NCBI GenBank assembly: GCA_947474565.1
Contig: CANJIS010000005.1
Location: forward strand, 62,001 to 126,000
Direction: 5' to 3'
Source of the DNA: Alphaproteobacteria bacterium
GTDB taxonomy: Bacteria; Pseudomonadota; Alphaproteobacteria; Micropepsales; Micropepsaceae
Length of the DNA stretch: 64,000 nucleotides
Shown: positions 52,968 to 61,792 of the stretch, in pieces
Layout of the letters: each line of letters opens with the position of its first letter
Numbering within the stretch: position 1 is the stretch's first letter
Translations under genes and position numbers: made by a program
The notes under the pieces: model-generated
Databases searched by the model: none
What the model was told of the DNA's origin: nothing
What the model saw: only the letters and a program-made list of their open reading frames with translations

Positions 52968-53202
52968 CGGCCGCCCCATGTCCGAACACGAAGGCGCGCT
53001 GTTCGATGCCGTGCTGGTGCTGGCCGCCACCATGCTCGACATGGGCGCCGATTCCGCAATATTGCGCGAACGCCTCACCGCCGCCCGCGCCACCGCCGAT
53101 ACCCGCGGCAACCGCCACGGCGTCGAGACTCTGGATTTTCTGATCACCAGCCTGTTCGCCGAAGGTGCGCCGCCCGCCAAACCGTCTTTTCGCGTCGTAT
53201 GA
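52960..53202 (+). CDS. Small protein of unknown function
   Basis: 80 residues; the ATG at 52960 overlaps the end of the previous gene, and a second ATG at 52978 is possible. Mostly helical (EGALFDAVLVLAATMLDMGADSA..., RERLTAARATAD) with a hydrophobic ETLDFLITSLFAE near the C-terminus. No family recognised. Probably cotranscribed with its neighbours. Confidence 0.5.
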   Translation: MNNGRPMSEHEGALFDAVLVLAATMLDMGADSAILRERLTAARATADTRGNRHGVETLDFLITSLFAEGAPPAKPSFRVV

Positions 53203-53227
53203 CGCCCATCAACGAGGCCCAAGCCTG

Positions 53228-53434
53228 ATGACCGAAGACCTGACCACCTATCTGGAATATGAGATCGGCATTATCGCCGACGGCGCCCGCTTCAAGGCGC
53301 GCGTCACCCGCGAAGGCGGGCTGATCGAACATGACGGCCGGGCCTCGGAAATCTGGATGTCGGCCAGTTGCGTCAGCCGCGACAAGGCGTTGTGGGTCGC
53401 CAAAAACGCCATAGATACCGACACAATTCGCTAA
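53228..53434 (+). CDS. Small protein of unknown function
   Basis: 68 residues from the ATG at 53228. The sequence EYEIGIIADGARFKARVTRE, then GRASEIWMSASCVSRDKALWVAKNAID, suggests a beta sheet with one helix. No signal peptide. Last of the four small genes; the NHL-propeller gene starts 85 bases later. Confidence 0.5.
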   Translation: MTEDLTTYLEYEIGIIADGARFKARVTREGGLIEHDGRASEIWMSASCVSRDKALWVAKNAIDTDTIR

Positions 53435-53519
53435 GGCCCGCTCTGGTCCGTTTGGCCGGGCTGTGGTCATATCCCCCAAAATCGGCAGGCAGCAAGCCTG
53501 CGTCCATGGGGAGCCGCTT

Positions 53520-54641
53520 ATGAGTCTGGGCAAATCGCTTTTATCGTTTGTGTTCGCGGCGGCGCCGATAGCGGCAGCTTTCACCGCGCCTGGGTTTATC
53601 ACACCAGCCTTGGCGCAATCTGGCCGCCCGGCCTTCATGGGCTCGGCCTGCAATACCGTAACCCCCTATGGCGTGGTCCAGCCCGCCAGCGTGGTGCCTG
53701 AACCGCCGCCAGCACCGGCCCGTCCCGCCGGCGCTGCGCCGCCGCCCACACCGACAAGCTTTCCCATCCCCAACGCGCCCAAGCTGAATTACACCGCCGT
53801 GCCCTCGCCGCCCCCGCCGGTCGGCACGCTGTGGCAGGGCGTCAGCGAAGTGGATGTTGCGCCCAACGGCCATCTTTATGTCTTCCAGCGTTCGGCCATG
53901 AACATGCTGCTGGAATATGACGAAGACGGAAAGCTGCTGCGCACCTTCGACGACAACATCGCGGCGCGCGCCCACGGCATCAAAATCGATCGCCACAACA
54001 ATATCTGGATCACCGATATCCTTTGCCACACGGTGATGAAGCTGGCACCCACCGGCGCGGTGCTGATGACGCTGGGCACCAAGGGCGCCGCCGGCATCTG
54101 GGATGAAGCCAGCGGCAAGCATCTGTTCAATCAGCCCAATGAAGTGGCCTTCGGCAAGAATGACGATTTCTGGGTGGTCAGCGGCCATGGCGGCGGCGGC
54201 GACCCGCGCGTGCTGCACTTCGACGCCAACGGAAAATTCCTCACCAGCTGGTCGATGAAACACGAGGACGGCACCAACGCCACCATCCATTCCATGATCG
54301 TGCGCGACAATGGCGAGCTGTGGATCGCCGACCGCAGCTTGAAGCAGATCATTGTGATGGATCAGACCGGCAAGCGCCTCAAGACCATCCAGCTTGTGAA
54401 TCAGGTTTCGGGCCTGGTGGTCGATACCAAGGGCAATCTTTGGATGGCCGGCGGCCAGGACGGCATGGTCATGTCAATGGATTGGGACGGCAAGATCACC
54501 GGCTGGACCGGCAAGGTCGGGCCCGGCAACGACACGAACGAATACACCGAAGTGCACTACATCGCCGTCTCGCCCGACCTGAAATACATCTATGTGGCGG
54601 ATTCTTTGGGCAACCGGCTGGACAAGCTCAAGCGCAATTAA
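53520..54641 (+). CDS. Exported NHL-repeat beta-propeller protein
   Basis: 373 residues from the ATG at 53520, preceded by GGGGAG. Signal peptide SLGKSLLSFVFAAAPIAAAF, then a Pro-rich linker (PEPPPAPARPAGAAPPPTP). Six NHL-type blades follow: VSEVDVAPNGHLYVFQRS, AHGIKIDRHNNIWITDI, PNEVAFGKNDDFWVV, IHSMIVRDNGELWIADRS, VSGLVVDTKGNLWMAGG and HYIAVSPDLKYIYVADS. Peptidylglycine alpha-amidating-lyase-like and other NHL propellers share this form; no catalytic residues can be assigned. Extracytoplasmic. Confidence 0.8.
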   Translation: MSLGKSLLSFVFAAAPIAAAFTAPGFITPALAQSGRPAFMGSACNTVTPYGVVQPASVVPEPPPAPARPAGAAPPPTPTSFPIPNAPKLNYTAVPSPPPPVGTLWQGVSEVDVAPNGHLYVFQRSAMNMLLEYDEDGKLLRTFDDNIAARAHGIKIDRHNNIWITDILCHTVMKLAPTGAVLMTLGTKGAAGIWDEASGKHLFNQPNEVAFGKNDDFWVVSGHGGGGDPRVLHFDANGKFLTSWSMKHEDGTNATIHSMIVRDNGELWIADRSLKQIIVMDQTGKRLKTIQLVNQVSGLVVDTKGNLWMAGGQDGMVMSMDWDGKITGWTGKVGPGNDTNEYTEVHYIAVSPDLKYIYVADSLGNRLDKLKRN

Positions 54642-54649
54642 GCCCAACG

Positions 54650-54696
54650 TGTCATGGCCCGCCTTCTCCATCGCTAGAGTGGGCGGGCCAGGACAG
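54650..54696. repeat. Family C-like short palindromic repeat
   Basis: TGTCATGGCCCGCC and its inverse GGGCGGGCCAGGACA around a short centre. Lies between two convergent genes and may also terminate transcription. Confidence 0.5.
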
Positions 54697-54709
54697 CGAT
54701 GGTTACGTC

Positions 54710-55087
54710 TTAAAGCAGCGGGCCGACGTTACGCGGAATGTCATAGGCGCCGTAGACGCGCGTGCCATACGCGGCGTTGAACTCCGGCAGATTGTCGAGC
54801 GGGAAATGCGGCGCGCTTTCCAGCGTTTCCTTGTCGACGTCCACGACAAAGCCGCCCTTGTCTTCGTCATAGTCCAGCAGCGCCCACGGAACCGGATAGT
54901 AATCCGAACCCATGCCAAGGAAGCCGCCGAACTGCAGCACGGCGTATTCCACCTTGCCGGTGAACTTGTCGACCATGAAATTGTAGATCGAACCCAGCTT
55001 TTCGCCGGCGGGATTGTACACGGTGGTGCCTTCCACCTTGTTGGAAGCGATGAGGTCGAGGGATTCTTCTTTTTCGATATCGGCCAT
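54710..55087 (-). CDS. PRC-barrel domain protein
   Basis: 125 residues from the ATG at 55087, preceded by GGAG at good spacing. PRC-barrel fold: LIASNKVEGTTVYNPAGEK, LGSIYNFMVDKFTGKVEYAV, GGFLGMGSDYYPVPWALLDY. The C-terminal half (LESAPHFPLDNLPEF, YGAYDIPRNVGP) is typical of short alphaproteobacterial stress-linked PRC proteins. Cytoplasmic; ligand unknown. Divergent from the EcfG-promoter gene across 180 bases. Confidence 0.85.
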   Translation of the reverse strand: MADIEKEESLDLIASNKVEGTTVYNPAGEKLGSIYNFMVDKFTGKVEYAVLQFGGFLGMGSDYYPVPWALLDYDEDKGGFVVDVDKETLESAPHFPLDNLPEFNAAYGTRVYGAYDIPRNVGPLL

Positions 55088-55207
55088 GGGATTCTCCATC
55101 AATGTTGAGGTGCACCAGCAACGATTGGGCCGTAGATTCGCTGCGGAGAATTCCGGGTCGCAATCCATTTTTCGAGAATGGAACTTCAAATTCCCGTGAT
55201 CCGGACC

Positions 55208-55233
55208 GGAACCTCCCGGCCCGCAAGACCGTT
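55208..55233 (+). promoter_or_regulatory. EcfG (general stress response) promoter
   Basis: GGAAC (55208-55212), a 17-base spacer and CGTT (55230-55233), an exact match to the alphaproteobacterial EcfG consensus. It is 35 bases upstream of the ATG at 55268. An EcfG-like sigma factor is encoded at 51164-51784. Confidence 0.7.
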
Positions 55234-55267
55234 GCTGTGTCAGATTCCAATAATAAGGAGAACCAGC

Positions 55268-55591
55268 ATGACAGTGGTCGTAAACAAAGACGGTGGCGGC
55301 TCAGGCGGCGGCAGCGTGCTCTTGTCCTTTATCCTGGGCGCGGTGCTGCTGGCGGTGGCCGTGGTCGGCTTCCTGATGTGGGACAATTACAAAAGCGGCG
55401 GCGCCCCCCAAGGCGGTCGTGATCACCCAACCCAAGTAGGAGTGCCCATGGGCGACCAAGTCATCATTATTGACGACGAGCCCAAGACCAAAGTGGTCGA
55501 AAAGGAAACGGTCGTCGTTGTGCCGGAAATCAAGACCGAGAAGAAAGAAACCGTCACCGAACGCACGGTGGTACGCGAAACCCGCGAATAG
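55268..55591 (+). CDS. Small single-span membrane protein behind an EcfG promoter
   Basis: 107 residues, ATG preceded by AAGGAG. A Gly/Ser-rich N-terminus (KDGGGSGGGS) and one hydrophobic helix (LLSFILGAVLLAVAVVGFLM) precede a highly charged Val/Glu/Lys C-terminus (VVEKETVVVVPEIKTEKKE). No family recognised. The upstream EcfG promoter indicates general-stress induction. Confidence 0.7.
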   Translation: MTVVVNKDGGGSGGGSVLLSFILGAVLLAVAVVGFLMWDNYKSGGAPQGGRDHPTQVGVPMGDQVIIIDDEPKTKVVEKETVVVVPEIKTEKKETVTERTVVRETRE

Positions 55592-55617
55592 CCGTCTAAA
55601 ACCCCGTTCTTACCGAC

Positions 55618-55646
55618 AAGCCCCGGCGCCAACGCCGGGGCTTTTT
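55618..55646 (+). terminator. Intrinsic terminator
   Basis: 11-bp stem AAGCCCCGGCG / CGCCGGGGCTT with loop CCAA, followed by a T tract. Ends the stress-gene transcript. Confidence 0.85.
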
Positions 55647-55826
55647 CGTTGGTCGCCCGCGTCAAAACAGCCCGGCTAAGCTGCTGCTTTCGCGGGCAGA
55701 ATGCCGCCTTTGGCATCGCTCCAGCGCGCTTGTCGAAAATCCGTAACGGAACTATTTTACAGTCGATTCTGGGCTGGAGCCGCGGCAAGGGGCTGTGGCT
55801 TTCACTGAGCTGTTTTTCTGGGGCGC

Positions 55827-57276
55827 ATGCAATATTTCCACGCCGGCCGTCTCCAGGCAGCCGTGCTTCTACTGTTGGGGAGTGTGATTTCGCCGCCTCC
55901 TGGGGCGCCGATGCGGGCGATGCGCAAACGCGTTCGGACATTGAACTGCTCGCCGCCACCGGCGTGATCGACAGCATTACCCAGGCCTATCCGCTGGCCT
56001 GGGGCAGCATCCGGAAAGACCTGCAGAATTCCGGGTCTCAGCCCGCTTATATAAGTGGTGCTGCCCGCCGCACCTTGAAGCAGGCGGCGGCCGACACCGC
56101 CGATACCGGGCTTCGCGCTTCCTTCGATGCCGATGTCACCAGCGCCCCCGCCCTTATTCGCGGCTTTGACGCGCTTGGCCGCCAGGCAGTGCAGGGCCAG
56201 GCGATCCTGCATTATTCCCAGGACGGCATCACGCTCCATCTGGCTGCCGGCGCCCGCACCACAAATCGCGGCGACCGCCAGGTGCTGATGCTGAACGGTT
56301 CCTATGCCGCGGCGCAATTGGGCGGCGCCGTCGTATATGCCGGTTATGTGCCGCGCTGGTGGGGCCCGGGATGGCGCACCGCCTTGTCGCTGTCCACCAA
56401 TGCGCGCCCCTCACCCACCATCGGCATCACCCGCGCCAGCACCACACCATTCCGCACGCCGCTGTTGTCGTGGATGGGCCCCTGGCAGGCGGAATTCTTT
56501 ATCGGTGTGCTGGATGGGCCGCGCCTCACCACCAACACGCTGTTCAACGGCCTGCGCGTCAGCATCACCCCCCCCTGCACGGCCTGGAATTGGCGCTGGC
56601 CCGCACCCAGCAATCCTGCGGCACCGGCCAGCCCTGCCAGCCGGTCGAAGAATTTTTCAACGTCTATAACGACCCGGCTCGCATCAACAAATCCAAAAGC
56701 GAAGTGAATTTCGACCTGCGCTATACCAATGTGCTGCAGGGCGTACCCTACTCACTTTACACCCAGGTGATGAACCGCGACACCGGCCCCTTCACCCATT
56801 CGGCGTCCAACCATCTGTTCGGCGCCAGCCTGTGGCTTCCGGTGGACGACACCGTGGTGCGCCTGACCGCCGAATATGCCAGCACCATTTCCACCCAGAA
56901 TTTTTTCAGCTTCGGCAAGTATCAATACGGGGTCACCTATGAGGACGCTGTCTATCGCTGGAATTATCGCGGCCGCAGCATGGGCGCCAGCGTGGATACC
57001 GACTCGCGCCTTGCCTCGTTCCAGGCCAGCTTCATCGGTGGCAATGGCATCAACTACAGCTTCAGCTTCGACCATGCCATGATCGGCTCGCCGGCACCGG
57101 GCTCGGTCAACCGCCTGACCACAACGCCGATCACCATCAATTCCGGTGAGCTGCGGCTCAGCTTCCCCCTCGGCCAATTCAAATTCGATCTTGCCGGCCG
57201 CTACCAGGACGATCAGCTCAGGCCCAATTCCGGCGGCCTTTTCGGTGTCGAAAGCCGCATCCGGATGGCGCTGTAA
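55827..57276 (+). pseudogene. Wzi-like capsule-assembly outer-membrane protein, two apparent frameshifts
   Basis: About 483 codons if repaired. The ATG at 55827 starts a signal-like segment (MQYFHAGRLQAAVLLLLGS). The frame then shifts near 55870-55880 into DIELLAATGVIDSITQAYPL, and again in a C8 run at 56568-56575 into LHGLELALARTQQ. Both shifts equal one missing base. The body fits the capsule-assembly Wzi family: LLAATGVI.....PLAWG near the N-terminus, GYVPRWWGPGWRTAL, and a C-terminus of amphipathic beta strands. Wzi proteins anchor capsule or act as outer-membrane barrels. No capsule genes are adjacent. Either a recent pseudogene, a phase-variable gene (C8 tract) or consensus errors. Confidence 0.72.
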
Positions 57277-57279
57277 AAC

Positions 57280-57309
57280 AAAAAGGCCCGGATTGCTCCG
57301 GGCCTTTTT
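57280..57309 (+). terminator. Intrinsic terminator
   Basis: 12-bp stem AAAAAGGCCCGG / CCGGGCCTTTTT with loop ATTGCT. Symmetric A and T tracts make it usable from both strands, serving the Wzi-like gene and the convergent dehydrogenase gene. Confidence 0.85.
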
Positions 57310-57401
57310 GCTTTGCTGCCGTGGCCGCTCGCTCAAGCTCGCGGCGTTCGCTGCTCAAATCGGTCCACTGGACCGATTTGCCCCTGACGGGTCGCAGCTC
57401 A

Positions 57402-58619
57402 CTACTTCGGCGTGATGTGAAACAACTGGCCAGGATTGTCGTCTTCCAAGGCCCACAGCGTGCCATCCGGCGCCTGCTCGATATCGCGAATGCGCTTGCC
57501 CACCGCAAAGCGGTTCAGCACCTTGGCGCCGCCTTTGCCGTCCATCGCAATGCGGGTGAGGCTCTGGGTCGCCAGGCCGCCCATCAGGGCATTGCCCTTC
57601 CACTGCGGGAACGCGTTGCCGGTATAGAACATGATGTTGCCCGGCGCGATGATGGGATCCCAATAGATCACCGGGCCCACCATGTCCGGATGGCTGGGCG
57701 GCTTTTCAATCGCCACGCCATTATAGTTGTTGCCCCATGACACCACGGGCCAGCCGTAATTCTTGCCCTTCTGGATCAGGTTGAGTTCGTCGCCGCCGCG
57801 CGGGCCGTGCTCGACTTCCCACAATTCGCCGGTGGGCGAGAACGCCATGCCGTACGGCGTGCGATGGCCTTCCGACCAGGTCAGCGCCGGAGTCATGTTC
57901 GGTGTGGTGTAGGTATAAGTGCTCACCACCTTGGCGGTCTTGGCGGCGATGCTGTCGGATGCCGGATCGATCAGCGGAAGGCTGGTGGCGCCCGCCTGAC
58001 CGATATGGGGATTGTCCGCCGCCGGTTTGCCGTCCAGCGTGAAGTGCAGAATCTTGCCGACCGGCTGGTTGATGTCCTGCGCCGGGGTAAAGCGCTGGCG
58101 GTCACCCACCGTCAGGAACAGCGAATTGCCATCGGGCGCAAACGCGATCTGCGCGCCGGGCTGGCCGCCCATGCCCTTGGGCAATTGGCGCCACAGCACT
58201 TCCAGATTTTGCAGACCCGGGCCGCCTTCGCCCAGATTCAGCTTGGCGCGCGCCAGTGCCAGACCGCCGCCATACTCACCGGCTTCGACATAGGTGAGAT
58301 AGACCATGCCGTCGGTGGCGTAATGGGGCGACAGATACGCGCCATGCATGCCGTTCTGGCCCTGGTAATAGACCGAGGGCACACCGCGCAGCACGGTCTT
58401 CTTGCCGTCCTGGGTCACCAGCTGGATGCGGCCGATCTTTTCGGTCACCAGCATGCGGCCATCGGGCAGGAAGGCGACGCGCCAGGGCAAATCGAAGCTC
58501 GCCACCGGCGTCAGGGTGAACGGCAGATTGGCGTCGGCTTTGCCCGCGCCTTCATTGGTCTGGGCGACAGCGGCGGCGGGGATCAGGGAAAGCAGCAAGG
58601 CGGCTTTGAGAAATTTCAT
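57402..58619 (-). CDS. PQQ-dependent aldose sugar dehydrogenase-like protein
   Basis: 405 residues with a signal peptide (FLKAALLLSLIPAAAVA). Six-bladed propeller of the soluble glucose dehydrogenase/Asd (YliI) family: LPWRVAFLPDGRMLVTEKIG, GQNGMHGAYLSPHYATDG, AQIAFAPDGNSLFLTVGD, NQPVGKILHF, GHRTPYGMAFSPTGELWEVE and GKNYGWPVVSWG. The His of MHGA and the RTPYG region correspond to catalytic and PQQ-contact positions in the family. Periplasmic oxidation of aldoses is expected. It belongs to a superfamily shared with the tandem proteins at 1770-4313 but is only distantly related. Confidence 0.87.
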   Translation of the reverse strand: MKFLKAALLLSLIPAAAVAQTNEGAGKADANLPFTLTPVASFDLPWRVAFLPDGRMLVTEKIGRIQLVTQDGKKTVLRGVPSVYYQGQNGMHGAYLSPHYATDGMVYLTYVEAGEYGGGLALARAKLNLGEGGPGLQNLEVLWRQLPKGMGGQPGAQIAFAPDGNSLFLTVGDRQRFTPAQDINQPVGKILHFTLDGKPAADNPHIGQAGATSLPLIDPASDSIAAKTAKVVSTYTYTTPNMTPALTWSEGHRTPYGMAFSPTGELWEVEHGPRGGDELNLIQKGKNYGWPVVSWGNNYNGVAIEKPPSHPDMVGPVIYWDPIIAPGNIMFYTGNAFPQWKGNALMGGLATQSLTRIAMDGKGGAKVLNRFAVGKRIRDIEQAPDGTLWALEDDNPGQLFHITPK

Positions 58620-58807
58620 GGGGGTCCTTCAAAATTTCAGTGACCTGACGGATATTTTGTACCATCGGCATAGAGAGACTATTGCATCGCCGCCGCCTGA
58701 TCTAGAGGTGGCGGGACTGGGCTAAATGCCTGTGGTGCAGGTGGCCGATATCCCAGCGATGAGTGGGGTCTGGCGGTTTGGCGCCGCCTAGGTTTTTTGT
58801 GCCTTGT

Positions 58808-60184
58808 CTAAAAGAACGTCATGATTGAGATCGCACCAAAGGCCGTATCGCCCGTAGCCAGACTGTTGGGAGATTGAGTCAACTGGCTGCCCTTGAACAA
58901 CAGGGCGCCATTGGCTTCCAGGACCAAAGCATCGGGCACCAGCCAATAGCGCGCCCGCCCCTCGACCTGATGGCCCGCGAAGTTGCCCGCCTTGCCTGTG
59001 GCATCGCGCACCCCGGTGGTGGAAAAAGCGTCGGTGGAAGACGCCAGCCACATAGGCCGATAGGTGGCGAACAGATCAAAACGCGCCGTGGGTATGGCCT
59101 CGATGCGAATGGCAGGGCTGACGATATTGGCGCGGCCAACGGCGCTGAAAATGCCACCGGGAGAGAAGTCGGCCCGGCGCAGTCCATAAAGCGTATCAAA
59201 CCGCTGATAGCCGCTACCCGGACCATCGCCGCTGGCATAATCGCCTTGCAGCGACAGACGCAGGCTCCAGGCAGCCGGAAAGGTATACCCGGCGCTGAGA
59301 TGAGCGAACCAGGCAGAGACATCCAGGCGTGGCGCGGCGGCGGTGAGGTTGTCGCGGATCGTGCCGGTCTGATAGGCGGCCTCACCTTCATAATCGAATG
59401 AACCGGGTTTCGGATTGCGGATCAGCCGCGCATCCAGCGTATCCAAACTGCGGTTTTGTATGGGGCGTCCCGGCGCATCATGCTGGTCCAGATGCAGATA
59501 TGTGACGTCGCCTTCTATCTCGCCAAACAGATGCGGCCTTTCCAGATACCCGCCCCACATCGTCAAATCGAAAGTTTCGAGATCGAAGGTGACATCGTTG
59601 TTCAAAATGCCGGGCTTGTCGTGGGGCAGAATGATGTGCGGCAGGGTATAAAATAGCGTGACGGCAGTGCCGCCCAGCGAGAAATCGGTCCGTACACCGG
59701 TGTAGGAATTGTTGCTGTTGCGATAGTCTTCTGTGGCCAACAGGCGGCGCGAACCCAAAGCAAGCAGGAAGCGTCCGGCCTGAACGGTGAATTTTTCGGC
59801 ACCCAGACGGTTACCGAGGTCGAACAGAACATAAGCCTGGAGCGGCTCCAACGCATTGACGTCATTGACGCCGACCGAGCCGGCGGCATGACCGCCATAG
59901 GCACGGCTATCATAGATTTCCGCTACCAGCCGCACCCAATCCAACTGGTACGTAGCGAGCAGTGTGATGCGTGAGGTGGTGAGAGTATCGCTGGCGCTGA
60001 GCCCGACGCGTGGCTGGCCGCTCAAACTCTCATAACGCAGGCGTGCGGTGCCAGACAGGGAAAGGCCATCCGGCAAGTCCACCCCATCCTTGAGCGACCA
60101 AGGCGATGGGACCGCCATACCAGGCGCTCCAAACAGGAGAAGGACAGCGGCGCAGATTGCGGTGCGCAAGGGATGCATCATCAT
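58808..60184 (-). CDS. Alginate-export-family outer-membrane porin
   Basis: 458 residues. Signal peptide PLRTAICAAVLLLFGAPGMA. The mature protein alternates polar and hydrophobic residues in strand-length segments (SGTARLRYESLSGQ, TSRITLLATYQLDWVRLVAE, FTVQAGRFLLALGSRRLLA) and ends in phenylalanine (ISIMTFF), as outer-membrane barrels do. The strand GRFLLALGSRRLLATEDYRN is characteristic of AlgE-like alginate-export porins. Substrate unknown; no alginate genes are nearby. DUF3297 lies upstream on the same strand. Confidence 0.83.
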   Translation of the reverse strand: MMMHPLRTAICAAVLLLFGAPGMAVPSPWSLKDGVDLPDGLSLSGTARLRYESLSGQPRVGLSASDTLTTSRITLLATYQLDWVRLVAEIYDSRAYGGHAAGSVGVNDVNALEPLQAYVLFDLGNRLGAEKFTVQAGRFLLALGSRRLLATEDYRNSNNSYTGVRTDFSLGGTAVTLFYTLPHIILPHDKPGILNNDVTFDLETFDLTMWGGYLERPHLFGEIEGDVTYLHLDQHDAPGRPIQNRSLDTLDARLIRNPKPGSFDYEGEAAYQTGTIRDNLTAAAPRLDVSAWFAHLSAGYTFPAAWSLRLSLQGDYASGDGPGSGYQRFDTLYGLRRADFSPGGIFSAVGRANIVSPAIRIEAIPTARFDLFATYRPMWLASSTDAFSTTGVRDATGKAGNFAGHQVEGRARYWLVPDALVLEANGALLFKGSQLTQSPNSLATGDTAFGAISIMTFF

Positions 60185-60218
60185 GGCAATTTGTCTGCGG
60201 ATTATAAAATAGTGGCGT

Positions 60219-60476
60219 TTATTCCACGTCCCGGAAATACGGCTCCACTTTGCCTTTATACTTCACAGTCATCTGGTTGCCGTGACGGTCCACCGCCTTG
60301 CCCACCGCAAGGCGCACCCAGCCTTCGCTGACGCAATACTCTTCGACATTGGTCTTCTCGTTGCCGTTGAAGCGGATGCCGATGCCCCGCTCCAGCAGGG
60401 CGGCATCGTGGAACGGGCTTTGCGGATTGACCGAAAGCCGGTCGGGCGGGGTGGTAACTTCGGGCGTGTCTGTCAT
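60219..60476 (-). CDS. DUF3297 protein
   Basis: 85 residues from the ATG at 60476. The sequence PPDRLSVNPQSPFHDAALL, GIGIRFNGNEKTNVEEYCVS, GWVRLAVGKAVDRHGN is the DUF3297 family almost without change. Cytoplasmic, glutathionyl-peroxidase-neighbour type in some genomes; role unknown. The porin gene begins 34 bases downstream. Confidence 0.87.
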   Translation of the reverse strand: MTDTPEVTTPPDRLSVNPQSPFHDAALLERGIGIRFNGNEKTNVEEYCVSEGWVRLAVGKAVDRHGNQMTVKYKGKVEPYFRDVE

Positions 60477-60592
60477 GGCCCTGAAATACGGGATCATCCG
60501 GCCCGCCTCAAGCCCCTGTTTGCATCATGGTTGCGCCTGCCACAAGCCCAACGCAGGATGCCGCAAAATCCATAACAACGAGGTAGTACCCC

Positions 60593-61105
60593 ATGTCCTT
60601 TTCCATGTACGAAGCGCTTGTGCCGCCGGTCACCCACATGCTGGGCAGCTATTCCGGCTTTCTCGCCAAGGCCGAAGCTTACGCCAAGGAAAAGGGCATC
60701 GACCCCAATTCCTATCTCACCGCCCGCCTCTATGACGACATGCTGCCTTTGACCAAGCAGGTCCAGATCGCCACCGACACCGCCAAGGGCGCAGTGGCCC
60801 GTCTCACCGGCACCGAAGCGCCCAAGTATGAAGACAATGAAGCCAGCTTCGACGAGCTGCGCGCCCGTTTGAAAAAGACCATCGCCTATATGCGCAGCTT
60901 TGATGAGAAAGCCTTCGCCGGCGCGGAAGACCGCAAGATCCAGCTCAAATTCCCCAGCGCCGAATTCAATTTCGTGGGCAAGGACTATTTGAACAATTGG
61001 GTGCTGCCCAACGTCTATTTCCACATCACCACCGGCTACGGCATCCTGCGGATGAAAGGCGTGCCCCTGGGCAAGCCCGACTTCCTGTCCGGCGAAAAAG
61101 TTTAA
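60593..61105 (+). CDS. DUF1993 protein
   Basis: 170 residues, start preceded by GAGG. Four-helix DinB-like bundle of the DUF1993 family: YEALVPPVTHMLGSYSGFL, ARLYDDMLPLTKQVQIATD, KGAVARLTGTEAP, and the His-containing NVYFHITTGYGILR. Metal-binding fold whose substrate is unknown. Divergent from DUF3297. Confidence 0.88.
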   Translation: MSFSMYEALVPPVTHMLGSYSGFLAKAEAYAKEKGIDPNSYLTARLYDDMLPLTKQVQIATDTAKGAVARLTGTEAPKYEDNEASFDELRARLKKTIAYMRSFDEKAFAGAEDRKIQLKFPSAEFNFVGKDYLNNWVLPNVYFHITTGYGILRMKGVPLGKPDFLSGEKV

Positions 61106-61264
61106 GGGGCATCGCCGCCCGGCTTTTCGGCGAATAGAGAGCAGGATCATCCGGTTGGCTGGGGATTGCCATCCCCGGCCAGCGCCGGCCCGCGCCGCAG
61201 CCTTATGACAAATGGGTCATATCCGCGATCCGCGCGTTCCCTGCCTGATAGCAGGAGAACCATT

Positions 61265-61636
61265 ATGAAACGCATGATTACACTGGCGCTTGCCTTGTCG
61301 CTGTTGGGCGGCACCGCCATGGCGCAGCCCAATGGCCGGGGCAACGGCAACTACAACAACAATTCCAACAACGGCTACAACAACAACGGCCCGGACCGTT
61401 ACGACCAGTACCGGACCAATCCCGGCGTGCGCATGAGCCAGCCGCGCTGGTCGCGCGGTGACCGCGTGCCGCGCCAATACCGCAATCGTCAGTATGTCGT
61501 GACTGATTGGCAGCAGCGCCATATGCGCCGCCCGCCGCGCGGCTACAACTGGGTGCGTGACGACAGCAACAATTACTTCCTGGCCGGTATCGCCAGCGGC
61601 GTGATCCTGGACATGATGCTGAACGGCAACCGCTAG
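61265..61636 (+). CDS. RcnB-like periplasmic protein
   Basis: 123 residues, ATG preceded by AGGAG. Signal peptide MKRMITLALALSLLGGTAMA. An Asn/Gly/Tyr-rich stretch (NGNYNNNSNNGYNNNG) is followed by an RcnB-type domain: RNRQYVVTDWQQRHMRRPPR, GYNWVRDDSNNYFLAGIASG. RcnB in E. coli affects nickel/cobalt efflux, but most relatives have no proven metal role. A GC-rich hairpin follows. Confidence 0.82.
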   Translation: MKRMITLALALSLLGGTAMAQPNGRGNGNYNNNSNNGYNNNGPDRYDQYRTNPGVRMSQPRWSRGDRVPRQYRNRQYVVTDWQQRHMRRPPRGYNWVRDDSNNYFLAGIASGVILDMMLNGNR

Positions 61637-61656
61637 GCATTTCTTTTAACGGCACG

Positions 61657-61686
61657 CTCCCCGCCCTGGTTTGCCAGGGTGGGGAG
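61657..61686 (+). terminator. Hairpin after the RcnB-like gene
   Basis: CTCCCC-G-CCCTGG / CCAGGG-T-GGGGAG with loop TTTG, 13 pairs including one G-T. No T tract follows, so it is either a weak terminator or a 3'-end stabiliser. Confidence 0.55.
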
Positions 61687-61758
61687 AATGCTGTGTGGCC
61701 CTGTTGACGGATGCGCGATGCGCGGAAATCTGGTCTGGTAAGGGCATCGGAATTACTT

Positions 61759-61764
61759 TATAAT
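61759..61764 (+). promoter_or_regulatory. Probable -10 box of dps
   Basis: Perfect TATAAT in an A/T-rich stretch (TTTATAATC), about 28 bases before the dps ATG. No good -35 element is seen at the right distance (CTGGTA), which would fit activator dependence. Confidence 0.4.
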
Positions 61765-61792
61765 CTTTCTAATATATATTGAGCGGTGATCC

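Noticed and set aside
52440-53222. 260-codon minus-strand frame across the small genes
   Set aside because: It would replace several plausible plus-strand genes with overlapping junctions; its product is Gly/Arg/Ala-rich without motifs.
58770-58800. GGCG...CGCC followed by TTTTTT as a terminator
   Set aside because: The T tract is on the plus strand, where no gene ends; for the minus-strand porin it is on the wrong side.
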